From: Legionella quinlivanii
GTDB taxonomy: Bacteria > Pseudomonadota > Gammaproteobacteria > Legionellales > Legionellaceae
Length of the DNA: 64,000 nucleotides
Direction: 5' to 3'
Assembly: GCF_003265995.1 (NCBI RefSeq)
Contig: NZ_MVJN01000013.1
Span: 22,575 to 86,574, forward strand
The notes under the pieces are model-generated. The model saw nothing but the letters and a program-made list of their open reading frames with translations. It made no database searches and had not been told where the DNA came from. Numbering within the stretch: the first letter of the stretch is position 1; each line of letters starts with the position of its first letter. The translations under genes were made by a program, and so were the position numbers. Positions 1 to 7,437 of this stretch are shown one piece after another.

Positions 1-1
1 C

Positions 2-754
2 TTTATAAAACCTGATAATTTAGCTGGTGCAGAAGGCACTTTACAGGTTAAATCTGTAGAAATTGAAAGTTGCTGGGAAAAATTTAAATCTCGGAATGAA
101 AAACAATTCATCATTCAAAAATTCTACGATCTTCCATTGGTTCATTGTGAGTCATATATACAACAAGGACAAATTAAGTATTTACAAGCAAGACAATACT
201 CTTACCCCAACCACCTGTTTTTAAAAGGTAAGATAATTTCTAGTTTTCCAATACAAAATCATTATCTAGAAGAGAAAATAGAATCAGCGAGTAAACTAGT
301 TGCAAGTGTTATGAATTTTACTAATGGAGTCATGCACACTGAGTTTTTCGTGGATAATGATGGAACGCTTATTTTTCTGGAGACTAACATTCGTCAAGCT
401 GGTGGAGCAATTAATCTAATTCACAAAAAGCGATCCGGTCTTAGCATGGAAACAGCGATGATACTTTTAGAATTAAATAAGCCATTACCTTTAAAAGAAA
501 ATTTTGAAGGGTTTCAAATAAGTGGATATATTCCCATGCAAAAGGGTAAAGTTATGAGTATTACATTACCCAAGCTGAAGGGAGAGTACAATTTCGATGT
601 TCGAGTAAAGGTGGGGGATATTTGTGAACATCCTATTTCCGCTAGTAATGCTTCAATAGCATTCCTTGGTGAGAGTGATAGCGTTGAAAACCTACTAGAT
701 GATTTCCGTTGGTTAGAAAATAATAGTATTATTGAGTATCAAAATGTAAGGTAG
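2..754 (+). CDS. ATP-grasp family ligase, C-terminal part (5' end outside the window)
   Basis: The reading frame is open from base 2, so the gene starts upstream and about 250 C-terminal residues are visible. ATP-grasp enzymes join a carboxylate to an amine or thiol through an acyl-phosphate. Visible signs are a KPDNLAGAEGT segment like the glycine-rich ATP loop and, near the middle, FFVDNDGTLIFLETNIRQAGG-like strands whose E-x-N is the usual Mg-ATP ligand. An internal ATG at 137 would remove the ATP loop, so I do not use it. The gene is first in a tight run with a small ORF, a ThiS-like protein, YcaO and TfuA, which suggests a ligase or tailoring step in a modified-peptide pathway. The substrate cannot be read from the sequence. 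Confidence 0.72.
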   Translation, partial: FIKPDNLAGAEGTLQVKSVEIESCWEKFKSRNEKQFIIQKFYDLPLVHCESYIQQGQIKYLQARQYSYPNHLFLKGKIISSFPIQNHYLEEKIESASKLVASVMNFTNGVMHTEFFVDNDGTLIFLETNIRQAGGAINLIHKKRSGLSMETAMILLELNKPLPLKENFEGFQISGYIPMQKGKVMSITLPKLKGEYNFDVRVKVGDICEHPISASNASIAFLGESDSVENLLDDFRWLENNSIIEYQNVR

Positions 755-762
755 GTATACTT

Positions 763-879
763 GTGGATACTGAAGATATAATAATTGCATATGAGGATAT
801 TTTTGAGTTCTTTGATTTCGACAATCAGGAAGGTAATACTGATGAGTCCATATCTTTAAATTCTATTGATTTTATATAA
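763..879 (+). CDS. 38-residue acidic peptide, possible RiPP precursor or linker protein
   Basis: A GTG start at 763 follows an AAGG-type ribosome site (748-755) and opens 38 codons. The TAA stop at 877-879 overlaps the next gene's ATG (TAATG), an arrangement typical of translational coupling. The peptide has about a dozen Asp/Glu and no Lys or Arg, and it contains the run EDIFEFFDFD. Small acidic peptides beside YcaO and TfuA genes are often precursor leaders, but no family is recognised here and there is no Cys- or Thr-rich core. It could also be a leader whose translation delivers ribosomes to the ThiS-like gene. Coding status rests only on the frame, the ribosome site and the overlap. Confidence 0.5.
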   Translation: MDTEDIIIAYEDIFEFFDFDNQEGNTDESISLNSIDFI

Positions 880-1136
880 TGCTTTTTATTCAATTAAGTT
901 TGCCAGGTAGTTTAGAAATATATAATGGGAATTACGAGGTTAACTCTAATGAGTTATGGACTGAACTGCTTAAAGGTTTGATTGGTGGCGACTATGACAT
1001 ACTTTTTAATAATGATGGAAAACCTAAACCATTTATAGCTATCTATCTGAATAAAAATAAAGTCTTAGATCTAAATGGATTACATTGTCATGATAAAGAT
1101 AGCTTACTGATTATTTCTGCAACCTCTGGTGGATAG
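879..1136 (+). CDS. ThiS/MoaD-like ubiquitin-fold sulfur carrier protein
   Basis: This 85-residue protein has the length of ThiS/MoaD proteins and ends in DSLLIISATSGG, matching their conserved C-terminus, where the last Gly is adenylated and then thiocarboxylated. The start overlaps the stop of the upstream small ORF and the stop is 3 bases before the ycaO gene. In the family, an E1-like ThiF/MoeB enzyme and a sulfurtransferase load the sulfur. Neither is visible here, so they would have to be upstream or supplied by the host. Beside TfuA and YcaO, its likely role is sulfide donor for peptide thioamidation, since TfuA proteins are reported to release sulfide from thiocarboxylated ThiS. Confidence 0.75.
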   Translation: MLFIQLSLPGSLEIYNGNYEVNSNELWTELLKGLIGGDYDILFNNDGKPKPFIAIYLNKNKVLDLNGLHCHDKDSLLIISATSGG

Positions 1137-1139
1137 TCT

Positions 1140-2168
1140 ATGGCACGAATTAAGCCATCATTGGAAACCGTCAAATACTTATTAGAAAATCTAGACAAAT
1201 TTGGTATTTCTAGGATTTCCGATTTAACTTATCTAGATAGTTCATTTAAGCTTTTTGTTTATTCCGCAATAAGACCTTCTGCAAAGTCGCTTACCAGTAG
1301 CATGGGAAAGGGCATCACTATCGAAGATGCCAAATGCTCTGCTCTAATGGAGTCGGTTGAGACCTTCTATGCAGAGGAGGTTCTTCCAGATGTTTCAAAC
1401 ACTTCACTAAAAAACATCATTTCGAGCAATAATTATTTTATAAGACCTGACCAAATTTCTTCATTGGTGTCAATCAGTGAAGAGTTTCCTATAGATTGGT
1501 GTTGGGGAACTCTTCTTAATTTACAAAAAGAGGTCTTAATTCCACACTGTTTCCTAAGCCTCGACAGTAACAACGTAATGAATAGGCTAGTAGGTCAGAA
1601 CTCTAATGGTTTAGCATCTGGAAATTCTTTTGAAGAAGCACTTATTTATAGTTTTTGGGAGTTAAATGAACGAATTTCAGTTAAAAATAACAAAAAGAGT
1701 GAAGTGTTGGTAGATAAAAAATTTTCTTTTTGTATTGATGACAATATTGAATGTATTTTTTATCTGTATGAAAGTCCTTTTTGTATTCCTGTAGTAGGAT
1801 GTCAAATTAGAAATAAGAGTCCTTTAGATATCGGTAAAATATTTGCAGGTTATGCTAGTCATTCCAATATTTACTTTGCTATGGAAAGAGCATTATTTGA
1901 GGCCATTCAATCAAAAGTAGGGGTGATCTCAGGGGTTCGTGACGATATTACTGATGAATTATACGTGAGAGCCAGTAAGAAAACGAAACTTAAAGAATCC
2001 CCTAGAATAGAAAGAATGCGATTAAACTATGCTCTTTATGAGATCTCAGTATCTGAAGAATACAAAAACATTAAAAACATATTAAGTCAGTATAAAAAAG
2101 ATTTGGCCTACTATTGTTATACCCAGAGTGAAATCACTGTTTTGAAGTCATTTTTGGTTGATATATGA
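1140..2168 (+). CDS. ycaO: YcaO-domain cyclodehydratase / thioamide synthetase
   Basis: YcaO enzymes use ATP to activate a peptide backbone amide, then add a side chain (azoline) or external sulfide (thioamide). The 342-residue protein shows the family blocks in order: ISRISDLTYLD near residue 25; a SSMGKG loop followed by ALMESVETFYAEE (conserved Glu pair); NGLASGNSFEEALIYSFWELNER near residue 160; and AMERALFEAIQSK..GVRDD near residue 245. It ends four bases into the tfuA gene, so the two are coupled, as in TfuA-associated YcaOs such as those that thioamidate methyl-coenzyme M reductase or make thioviridamide-type peptides. Its substrate is unknown. The gene is very AT-rich. Confidence 0.88.
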   Translation: MARIKPSLETVKYLLENLDKFGISRISDLTYLDSSFKLFVYSAIRPSAKSLTSSMGKGITIEDAKCSALMESVETFYAEEVLPDVSNTSLKNIISSNNYFIRPDQISSLVSISEEFPIDWCWGTLLNLQKEVLIPHCFLSLDSNNVMNRLVGQNSNGLASGNSFEEALIYSFWELNERISVKNNKKSEVLVDKKFSFCIDDNIECIFYLYESPFCIPVVGCQIRNKSPLDIGKIFAGYASHSNIYFAMERALFEAIQSKVGVISGVRDDITDELYVRASKKTKLKESPRIERMRLNYALYEISVSEEYKNIKNILSQYKKDLAYYCYTQSEITVLKSFLVDI

Positions 2169-3187
2169 GAATCGATAGGGCTATTTTTATCGAATCCACA
2201 TTATCAAATATAGAAATGAAAAAATATTTGACGGACTTCGACCTTATCTTACCAAGTATAAGAAGAGGACATTTATTGAATTTGTATTTTTCCTATCCAA
2301 CAATTAAAGAGGTTGTTATTGTTGATGGCGTATTTGATCAACAGCCCAGCATTACTCATAAAGAAATTTTGTGGTTGTTATCTCGTGGTATTAAAGTAGT
2401 AGGTATTGGCTCGATGGGGGCATTAAGAGCATTTGAGCTTAGAAAAGTAGGGATGTTGGGTTTTGGTTGGGTGTACGAACAATTCTTGAATCATTATGTT
2501 GATGGAGACGACGAAGTCGCAGTGTCGTATGACCCTCGAGATCCTTCTAATTCGAAAACTCTGGCTATCATAAATTTTAGGAAAACAGCCCTGGAGCATA
2601 ATGAACTTCAAAGCTATTTATCTATTATAAAAAACATCCACTTCAAACAGAGAACTTGGGAGACGTTATCCACATATTTGAGAAGTGATATCCTAGACAA
2701 ATTTCGCAAACTCTATGTGGATATTAAAAAAGAGGATGTATTGAATTATTTTAGAAATGAAATTGAGCCTAAATTTTCACCAAATATTAAGTTTATTCCA
2801 AATATATATTTTAATTCAGCACAACAGATGTACTCTTATAAGTCGGTGTTAAAGTTTATTCGTGATCGATTGGAACAAATTAATGCAGCCGAATGTCTAA
2901 CCAACCTTTCTTGCAAAGGTGATTATTTAAATATCTGTAAATTCTTAGCAATCTCACCAGATTATATTGGGAGGATAGCTTCAGTTTTAGACAAATACTC
3001 AGGAGTAATCCCAAACAAAGATAAAATAAAGCCATTCATCATGAAATTTAAGGTAGAACTAAATTTAGATTCTATACAAGCTATTCATGATTATTTTAAC
3101 AAAATTGAAATACCGATGTCGCAGGTAAAAAAGATTTTTGAAAATTTAACAAAACTATTTGACTATTTTTTATGTACATTAAATTGA
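2165..3187 (+). CDS. tfuA: TfuA-like protein, partner of YcaO
   Basis: TfuA works with YcaO in peptide thioamidation and is thought to hydrolyse thiocarboxylated ThiS and hand over sulfide. The conserved N-terminal half is clear: FIESTLSN, VIVDGVFDQQPSITHKEIL, then VVGIGSMGALRAFELRKVGMLGFG and DGDDEVAV. The C-terminal half (about residues 180-340) is divergent and may hold partner contacts. Its ATG overlaps the ycaO stop by four bases. The 3' end overlaps a gene on the opposite strand by 25 bases, so the operon ends here by convergence. ThiS, YcaO and TfuA side by side support sulfur delivery more than azoline formation. Confidence 0.88.
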   Translation: MRIDRAIFIESTLSNIEMKKYLTDFDLILPSIRRGHLLNLYFSYPTIKEVVIVDGVFDQQPSITHKEILWLLSRGIKVVGIGSMGALRAFELRKVGMLGFGWVYEQFLNHYVDGDDEVAVSYDPRDPSNSKTLAIINFRKTALEHNELQSYLSIIKNIHFKQRTWETLSTYLRSDILDKFRKLYVDIKKEDVLNYFRNEIEPKFSPNIKFIPNIYFNSAQQMYSYKSVLKFIRDRLEQINAAECLTNLSCKGDYLNICKFLAISPDYIGRIASVLDKYSGVIPNKDKIKPFIMKFKVELNLDSIQAIHDYFNKIEIPMSQVKKIFENLTKLFDYFLCTLN

Positions 3188-4572
3188 TTGAGATATTTCA
3201 TTGAAAAGCATCCAGACAGAAACTGGGAATTTATTGGTAATTGTAATGCACTAACCTTTTGCAATTGTATGTTTGGGTCTTCAAAAAATGATAGAGAACT
3301 TTGGTTGTTATCACTAGGACTACTATTCCAGCGATGATTAATATCTAATTCAGTTACAGAAGTGCTTTTGTAAAGTAAGGTGTTGGTTGCAATCTCACAA
3401 GACTTAAGCTCATGAAGCGTGTTTGTAAATGCAATTTTGATTTCTTGGGATAATTTATTTAAGTTAGAAATTTGATTTGGTTTGAATAGAAAATCATCTT
3501 TATTTAAAGAGTAGTAAACTGTTTCGGTTGACTCAAAGGGAACAAGCTTGTGTGGGACCATAAATATTGGTGTTGATTCAGATTTATATACCTCTATGTA
3601 GGTATTTCTTAAAAAACTGATTGGAGCATTCGCTTCACATAAAGATGGCATATATGCAGATTGATCCCCGCATGCCACGTATAGAAGATACTTAATAATT
3701 TCTTTTATGAAACTATTTGATGTAATTCGATTCTTTAAAATGACAGTTGTTAAAATATAGTCATAAAGCAAAGAGTTTCTTTTAAATAGATGGTCTTCAT
3801 TTGCAATACGATTAAGATAGTTGGCAAACTCGGGTGATCGGTAAGCTTTTTCCTCCCACGATGTAGGAAAGGCTAGAAGAGTGGCTGTCCAGTCTGGTTT
3901 TGCATAATCACAAATTTCTTTAAAAATATGAAATTGTTCAGTAAAGCATTTTGGAGGCTCGGAGGAAAGGTTATACCTTTTTTTCAAATTAGCGTGTTTT
4001 TTCTTGTCACTAAATTTATTTAACAAAATAAAAGAGTTTTTTATACCAGCTGTCATCTTTAATATGTCGGAAGGTTCATAAAGATAGTTATTTTTTAAAA
4101 ATTTAGTGTAAGGAAAAACCTGACCAGGCTTATATATCTTCCAAGGTGATATATTATTATTAAACTCCATATACATCTCGAAATTGTTCTCAAAAACCAT
4201 GCAAAACGGCATAGTTTGAGATTTTTGACAGTTTGGGAAGTAAAAGAATGACTCGTCCCCAACTTGTTGACCGTAACGATATTTGAGCTTTGTGACGGTA
4301 TCCGGTACCAAACTCCTATCACTCTCAATAATGTTATAGAGCGTAGGGTTAACTTGGAGTACCTGTTGTTTTATATCATCCCAAGAGCAATTGTATTGTA
4401 CACAGTTGGCCATGTAATTCTTTTGAAGTTTTTGACAATCATACATTTTAGTCGAAAAAAAATCGAGTAAAAAGTTGAAATTTATTTTCGCTAAAGTTAA
4501 TATCATTCCGAATTTAGAACACCAAGAGCGCAGTCGCCAAACAGTACTCTTGGTGTAACCGACATTACACAA
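3163..4572 (-). CDS. Uncharacterised protein with a CGDQSAY segment; possible secreted-effector relative
   Basis: The protein has 469 residues from the first ATG. A start at 4506 (MILTLAK) would give 447 residues and place an inverted repeat (4519-4556) in the leader. No catalogued domain is recognised. Near residue 300 it has YVACGDQSAYMPSL followed about 20 residues later by IEVYKSES, closely paralleling GDCGDQSAYLAALL...FYAAYESE in the protein at 56820-57815. That second protein also has a following His (NHGFVLI) and Asp (ADPW), giving a thiol-protease-like Cys-His-Asp set. Here the matching positions read STPIFMVP and a diverged segment, so His and Asp appear lost. It converges on tfuA and is AT-rich. 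Confidence 0.6.
   Translation of the reverse strand: MCNVGYTKSTVWRLRSWCSKFGMILTLAKINFNFLLDFFSTKMYDCQKLQKNYMANCVQYNCSWDDIKQQVLQVNPTLYNIIESDRSLVPDTVTKLKYRYGQQVGDESFFYFPNCQKSQTMPFCMVFENNFEMYMEFNNNISPWKIYKPGQVFPYTKFLKNNYLYEPSDILKMTAGIKNSFILLNKFSDKKKHANLKKRYNLSSEPPKCFTEQFHIFKEICDYAKPDWTATLLAFPTSWEEKAYRSPEFANYLNRIANEDHLFKRNSLLYDYILTTVILKNRITSNSFIKEIIKYLLYVACGDQSAYMPSLCEANAPISFLRNTYIEVYKSESTPIFMVPHKLVPFESTETVYYSLNKDDFLFKPNQISNLNKLSQEIKIAFTNTLHELKSCEIATNTLLYKSTSVTELDINHRWNSSPSDNNQSSLSFFEDPNIQLQKVSALQLPINSQFLSGCFSMKYLNQFNVHKK
4519..4556. repeat. Inverted repeat, 10-base perfect arms
   Basis: ACACCAAGAG at 4519-4528 is the exact reverse complement of CTCTTGGTGT at 4547-4556, with an 18-base loop. It sits at the upstream edge of the leftward gene and just before the conjugation control block. 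It could be an operator, an RNA hairpin in the leader of the leftward gene, or a mark of an element boundary. No T-run follows on either strand, so a simple terminator is less likely. Confidence 0.5.
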
Positions 4573-4747
4573 AAGAATGTCTTAGCCTCGATAATACCAT
4601 TTAAAGCAAGCTAATTCATTCAAAAATAAGGAAATTAAAGAATGAGAGCTCTGCGCTATATTTCACTCCAAGTTTAAAACTTAACAATAATACTTTGTTA
4701 TTAGAATTTAATGGCAATTCTCAACTACCAAGTTACGGATAATTAAC

Positions 4748-5791
4748 ATGGCTGTACTACGCATTCATAAAAAACAACAAAATTTTCTCATTCTCGATAA
4801 AACCTGCCTCAATGATATGTCCTTATCATGGGGGGCAAAAGGCCTGCACACTTACCTAATGTCTTTGCCCGATGATTGGAGGGTTCGAGTTACCGACCTA
4901 AAAGAGAGGGCTACGAATGGCAGGGACGCTGTGCGAAAATTGATCAAAGAGCTAGAAGAAACTGGTTATATTCAGAAGTCACTCTGCCGAGATGAGGAAA
5001 ATGGCCGGTTTGGTGGCATAGAGTATTTGGTGCTAGAAATTCCAGTTATCACAAATAATGAATTATTGCCCCCCGTTAAGGAAGGGCTCTCAATGAATCC
5101 AGGCCCTAGCTATCCGGCGCCTGAAAATCCGTCTCTGGAGAATCCGGGGCTGGAAAAGACGACGCTAATAAATAATAAGTATACTAAGGATCCATATAAC
5201 CAAGGATTAATTAAAAAAACAGCAGCAGAGAGCAACTTATCGACTGGCTCTTATGGAACAACTAAAAGGTCCCAGGCTGCTGCTGTTAAATCTCTCGATT
5301 TGAAAGCGATTAATACCTCCAAAGAGACCACAAGGCTAAACTCAAACGATGCCATGATTGGAGTGGAGCTCACCCCAAATCAGATTATTCGCGTAGAGCA
5401 GTTGATATCCAAAATCCACATGGAAGACAAAGGAGGGCTTTTCGAAGAAATAAGCTACTGCCTTTTAAGCAAAAAACACTTTTCTGCCTGCGGCCTCGAC
5501 TTTTCTAGAAAACTGAATGCAATCCAAACAGTGATTGCTAAAGGACATTGGCAAACACCAGTCGAACTGATTTCAGAGAAAAAGCAAACATTACACTCCA
5601 CAACGCAAGCGCTTGAGCAAAATTTATGTGAGGCGCATGCCGAAGCGAATCATTTTAAAAAACTGCTGTCTTCCGCTGCCCCCACTCAACGCGCTAGCCT
5701 GACTCAGTTGATACGAGGAGCAGAAGAAAAAATCCTGAAATTAGGACAATTATTACTTCAAGCCAAATTAAATAACCGGGCGGCGTTTTAG
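4748..5791 (+). CDS. Helix-turn-helix DNA-binding protein heading the conjugation control block
   Basis: The 347-residue protein has an N-terminal winged-helix-like domain (about 20-100): SWGAKGLHTYLMSLPDDWRV, then VTDLKERATNGRDAVRKLIKELEETGYI, the pattern of replication-initiator-type helix-turn-helix domains. The middle (100-210) is low complexity and rich in Pro, Asn, Ser and Thr. The C-terminus (270-345) is rich in Glu, Leu and Gln and probably coiled. It is followed 27 bases later by a LuxR-type regulator and then the csrA paralogue. By position it matches the LvrA-type regulators of Legionella mobile elements, but I assign no symbol because the sequence family was not confirmed. A transcription factor or DNA-processing accessory role is likely. 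Confidence 0.65.
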   Translation: MAVLRIHKKQQNFLILDKTCLNDMSLSWGAKGLHTYLMSLPDDWRVRVTDLKERATNGRDAVRKLIKELEETGYIQKSLCRDEENGRFGGIEYLVLEIPVITNNELLPPVKEGLSMNPGPSYPAPENPSLENPGLEKTTLINNKYTKDPYNQGLIKKTAAESNLSTGSYGTTKRSQAAAVKSLDLKAINTSKETTRLNSNDAMIGVELTPNQIIRVEQLISKIHMEDKGGLFEEISYCLLSKKHFSACGLDFSRKLNAIQTVIAKGHWQTPVELISEKKQTLHSTTQALEQNLCEAHAEANHFKKLLSSAAPTQRASLTQLIRGAEEKILKLGQLLLQAKLNNRAAF

Positions 5792-5818
5792 TTGCATTGA
5801 TTGAGAAAAGGAAGTTCC

Positions 5819-6652
5819 ATGAAAGATATTCCCTATATTACTAGCCTTGCCTATAAGCCACAAATCGAGGCAGTTTGTAAGCAATTGGAATCATTGCAAA
5901 TTGATGGTTTTGTAATGTATTTGATTTTCAATGATGGCGGTGTATTTATTTTGTCCAACGTCTTTCCCATTTTAAAAACTTATTATCAGGAGTGCTTGTA
6001 TACTGAAGACTTTACATTTACTCCGAAGTTCTTAGTACCTAATGAATCAGGCCATTATTTTTGTGGCGATGAAGGCTCGTTATCGACTCGATTATTGGAT
6101 TTATTTGCGCATAAGTATTCTCTTTATCCAGTGTACAATCTAGTCCGAGCCCATTCTGAATGCACATTTGTTTTCAGTGCCATTACCAAAAGACAGTCAG
6201 AAGACCCGGGCTTATTTTTTAAGCGGACAGAAAAGCCATTTGAATCGTTTTGCAAGGTATTTGTCGATCACTTCTTGGATTTAATTGTGGAAGCTAATCC
6301 CAAATACAAATTTTCTTTCATATTCACAAACCGATTACTCCGTCATGCGGTAATCAGCCAAGGGTATGAAAAGGAAATTTGTTTGTCCGATCGCGAGCAA
6401 GAGTGTTTATGGTATGCCACTCAAGGACGCTCGTTTAAAGAAATTGGAAAGTTGTTGGGAATTAGTCCTGCTACGGTCAAAGTCTATATACAGCGAATAC
6501 GCGAACAATTTGATGGCTTGAAATTATCGGACATCCTGCTTGAATGCATCCATCGAGGACTCATCGGCCGGATGAATAGTTTTGAACAACGGATAATAAG
6601 ACCTGTTTCCTTACTCAACCTCGAGAAGGGTAGGGCACTTAAAGTGTCTTAG
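5819..6652 (+). CDS. LuxR-family transcriptional regulator
   Basis: I chose ATG 5819 because AAAGGAAG lies 5-12 bases upstream; the longer TTG start at 5801 has no such site. The C-terminus (about 195-255) is a GerE/LuxR helix-turn-helix: LSDREQECLWYATQGRSFKEIGKLLGIS, then ATVKVYIQRIREQF. The N-terminal 190 residues show no receiver Asp pocket, so this is not a typical response regulator. They may be a ligand- or partner-binding domain of the kind seen in Legionella LuxR proteins. It probably controls the downstream transfer genes together with the CsrA-like protein. The 3' end overlaps the convergent thioesterase gene by 42 bases. Confidence 0.78.
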   Translation: MKDIPYITSLAYKPQIEAVCKQLESLQIDGFVMYLIFNDGGVFILSNVFPILKTYYQECLYTEDFTFTPKFLVPNESGHYFCGDEGSLSTRLLDLFAHKYSLYPVYNLVRAHSECTFVFSAITKRQSEDPGLFFKRTEKPFESFCKVFVDHFLDLIVEANPKYKFSFIFTNRLLRHAVISQGYEKEICLSDREQECLWYATQGRSFKEIGKLLGISPATVKVYIQRIREQFDGLKLSDILLECIHRGLIGRMNSFEQRIIRPVSLLNLEKGRALKVS

Positions 6653-7057
6653 TTCACAGAGTAGCCTGTCAATAGAGATGGGCTTACCCCTTGCCTTATC
6701 CACACACACCACGGTGTTCATTCCTCGACACACCAATTCTTGCTGGTTATTAAAAATTGTCTGATTAAAGATTAGCTTTATACGGCCTTCTGGCTCGAGA
6801 CGCGATACGATTGTGAACGAATCAAACGCGGTCAGCGACTTAAGGAAGTCAATGGCGGCACTTGCAAGAACCAAGTTGAATCCTTTCTGACTTAATTGAA
6901 CCCAATCAAAGCCCAATGCCCTCATTTGCAGTGTTCTCACATGGTCAAAATAACAAAAATAGTGAGCGTTGTTTACGATGCCCTGTGCATCAAGTTCATG
7001 TGCTCGAACCTCACTTGTCCAGCTAAACTCGTGAGGGAATGGATGCTCCGTTAACAT
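6611..7057 (-). CDS. Hotdog-fold acyl-CoA thioesterase (YbgC/4-HBT type)
   Basis: ATG 7057 is preferred because TAGGGA lies just upstream; the longer start at 7096 would run through a terminator-like hairpin. The protein has about 148 residues, the normal length for the family. It carries the 4-hydroxybenzoyl-CoA thioesterase signature ELDAQGIVNNAHYFCYFDHVR, with catalytic Asp followed by NNxHY. Such enzymes hydrolyse acyl-CoA thioesters in the cytoplasm. It is the only leftward gene in the control block and converges on the luxR-type gene. A metabolic gene between conjugation regulators is unexpected; it may be cargo or may make or remove a ligand of the regulator. Confidence 0.82.
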   Translation of the reverse strand: MLTEHPFPHEFSWTSEVRAHELDAQGIVNNAHYFCYFDHVRTLQMRALGFDWVQLSQKGFNLVLASAAIDFLKSLTAFDSFTIVSRLEPEGRIKLIFNQTIFNNQQELVCRGMNTVVCVDKARGKPISIDRLLCELRHFKCPTLLEVE

Positions 7058-7067
7058 ATTTTTCCCT

Positions 7068-7094
7068 AAAAAAAAAGTCCTCTCGTGAGGGGAC
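7068..7094 (-). terminator. Hairpin followed by nine T on the minus strand
   Basis: Bases 7077-7094 form an 8-pair stem (GTCCTCTC with GAGGGGAC, one G-T pair) that is followed on the minus strand by nine T (7076-7068). It lies upstream of the thioesterase start and would stop leftward transcription entering from the csrA side, or act as an attenuator for the thioesterase. The shape is seen in the sequence; function is inferred. Confidence 0.5.
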
Positions 7095-7111
7095 ATACAG
7101 GATGAATTTTA

Positions 7112-7128
7112 TCAGGAATAATACCTGA
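7112..7128 (+). promoter_or_regulatory. Small hairpin with GGA at the loop edge upstream of the csrA paralogue
   Basis: TCAGG (7112-7116) pairs with CCTGA (7124-7128) around AATAATA, placing a GGA at the stem-loop edge 38 bases before the csrA-like ATG. A further GGA lies in AGGGAC just before the start. CsrA proteins bind GGA in hairpins and often repress their own translation. If transcribed, this could be an autoregulatory site; it could equally be a DNA operator dyad. Confidence 0.35.
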
Positions 7129-7165
7129 CAATAAGAGACTAACCAATGGATATAGGGACTATTAC

Positions 7166-7357
7166 ATGCTGATTTTAACGAGACGTATCGGCGAGAGTAT
7201 TGTTATCGCACAAGATATTTTAATCACTGTATTAGGAATGACAGCAAAACAGATACGAATTGGCATTGATATACCCAATCATATGGCTGTTGAAATTCAG
7301 GAGGCATACTGTGATCCCCAGCGATTAGCGAAATTAGACAATATGAGCCGTAAATAA
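7166..7357 (+). CDS. csrA: CsrA-family RNA-binding regulator of the mobile element (CsrT/LvrC-like)
   Basis: This 63-residue protein has the CsrA length and fold pattern. L4 and R6 of MLILTRRIGE are present, and V42 is kept. The residue matching E. coli R44, important for RNA contact, is Ile (AVEIQEAY), and the next positions also differ. CsrA dimers bind GGA-containing mRNA leaders and block or promote translation. Legionella conjugative elements each carry a csrA paralogue inherited with their secretion system, and this gene directly precedes the F-type operon. It likely tunes transfer genes or host traits. A weak inverted repeat (AACCAT at 7356-7361, ATGGTT at 7374-7379) after the stop may end the transcript. 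Confidence 0.9.
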   Translation: MLILTRRIGESIVIAQDILITVLGMTAKQIRIGIDIPNHMAVEIQEAYCDPQRLAKLDNMSRK

Positions 7358-7437
7358 CCATTCGGCCTACTTGATGGTTCCCTTTTCATCCGTTAGATAA
7401 TTAAAAAAATTAAAGTGTGGAATACAAGGATTTAAGC

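Noticed and set aside
7356..7379. Strong intrinsic terminator after the csrA-like gene
   Set aside because: The stem is only six AT-containing pairs with a 12-base loop and no proper T-run, so it is mentioned only as weak.
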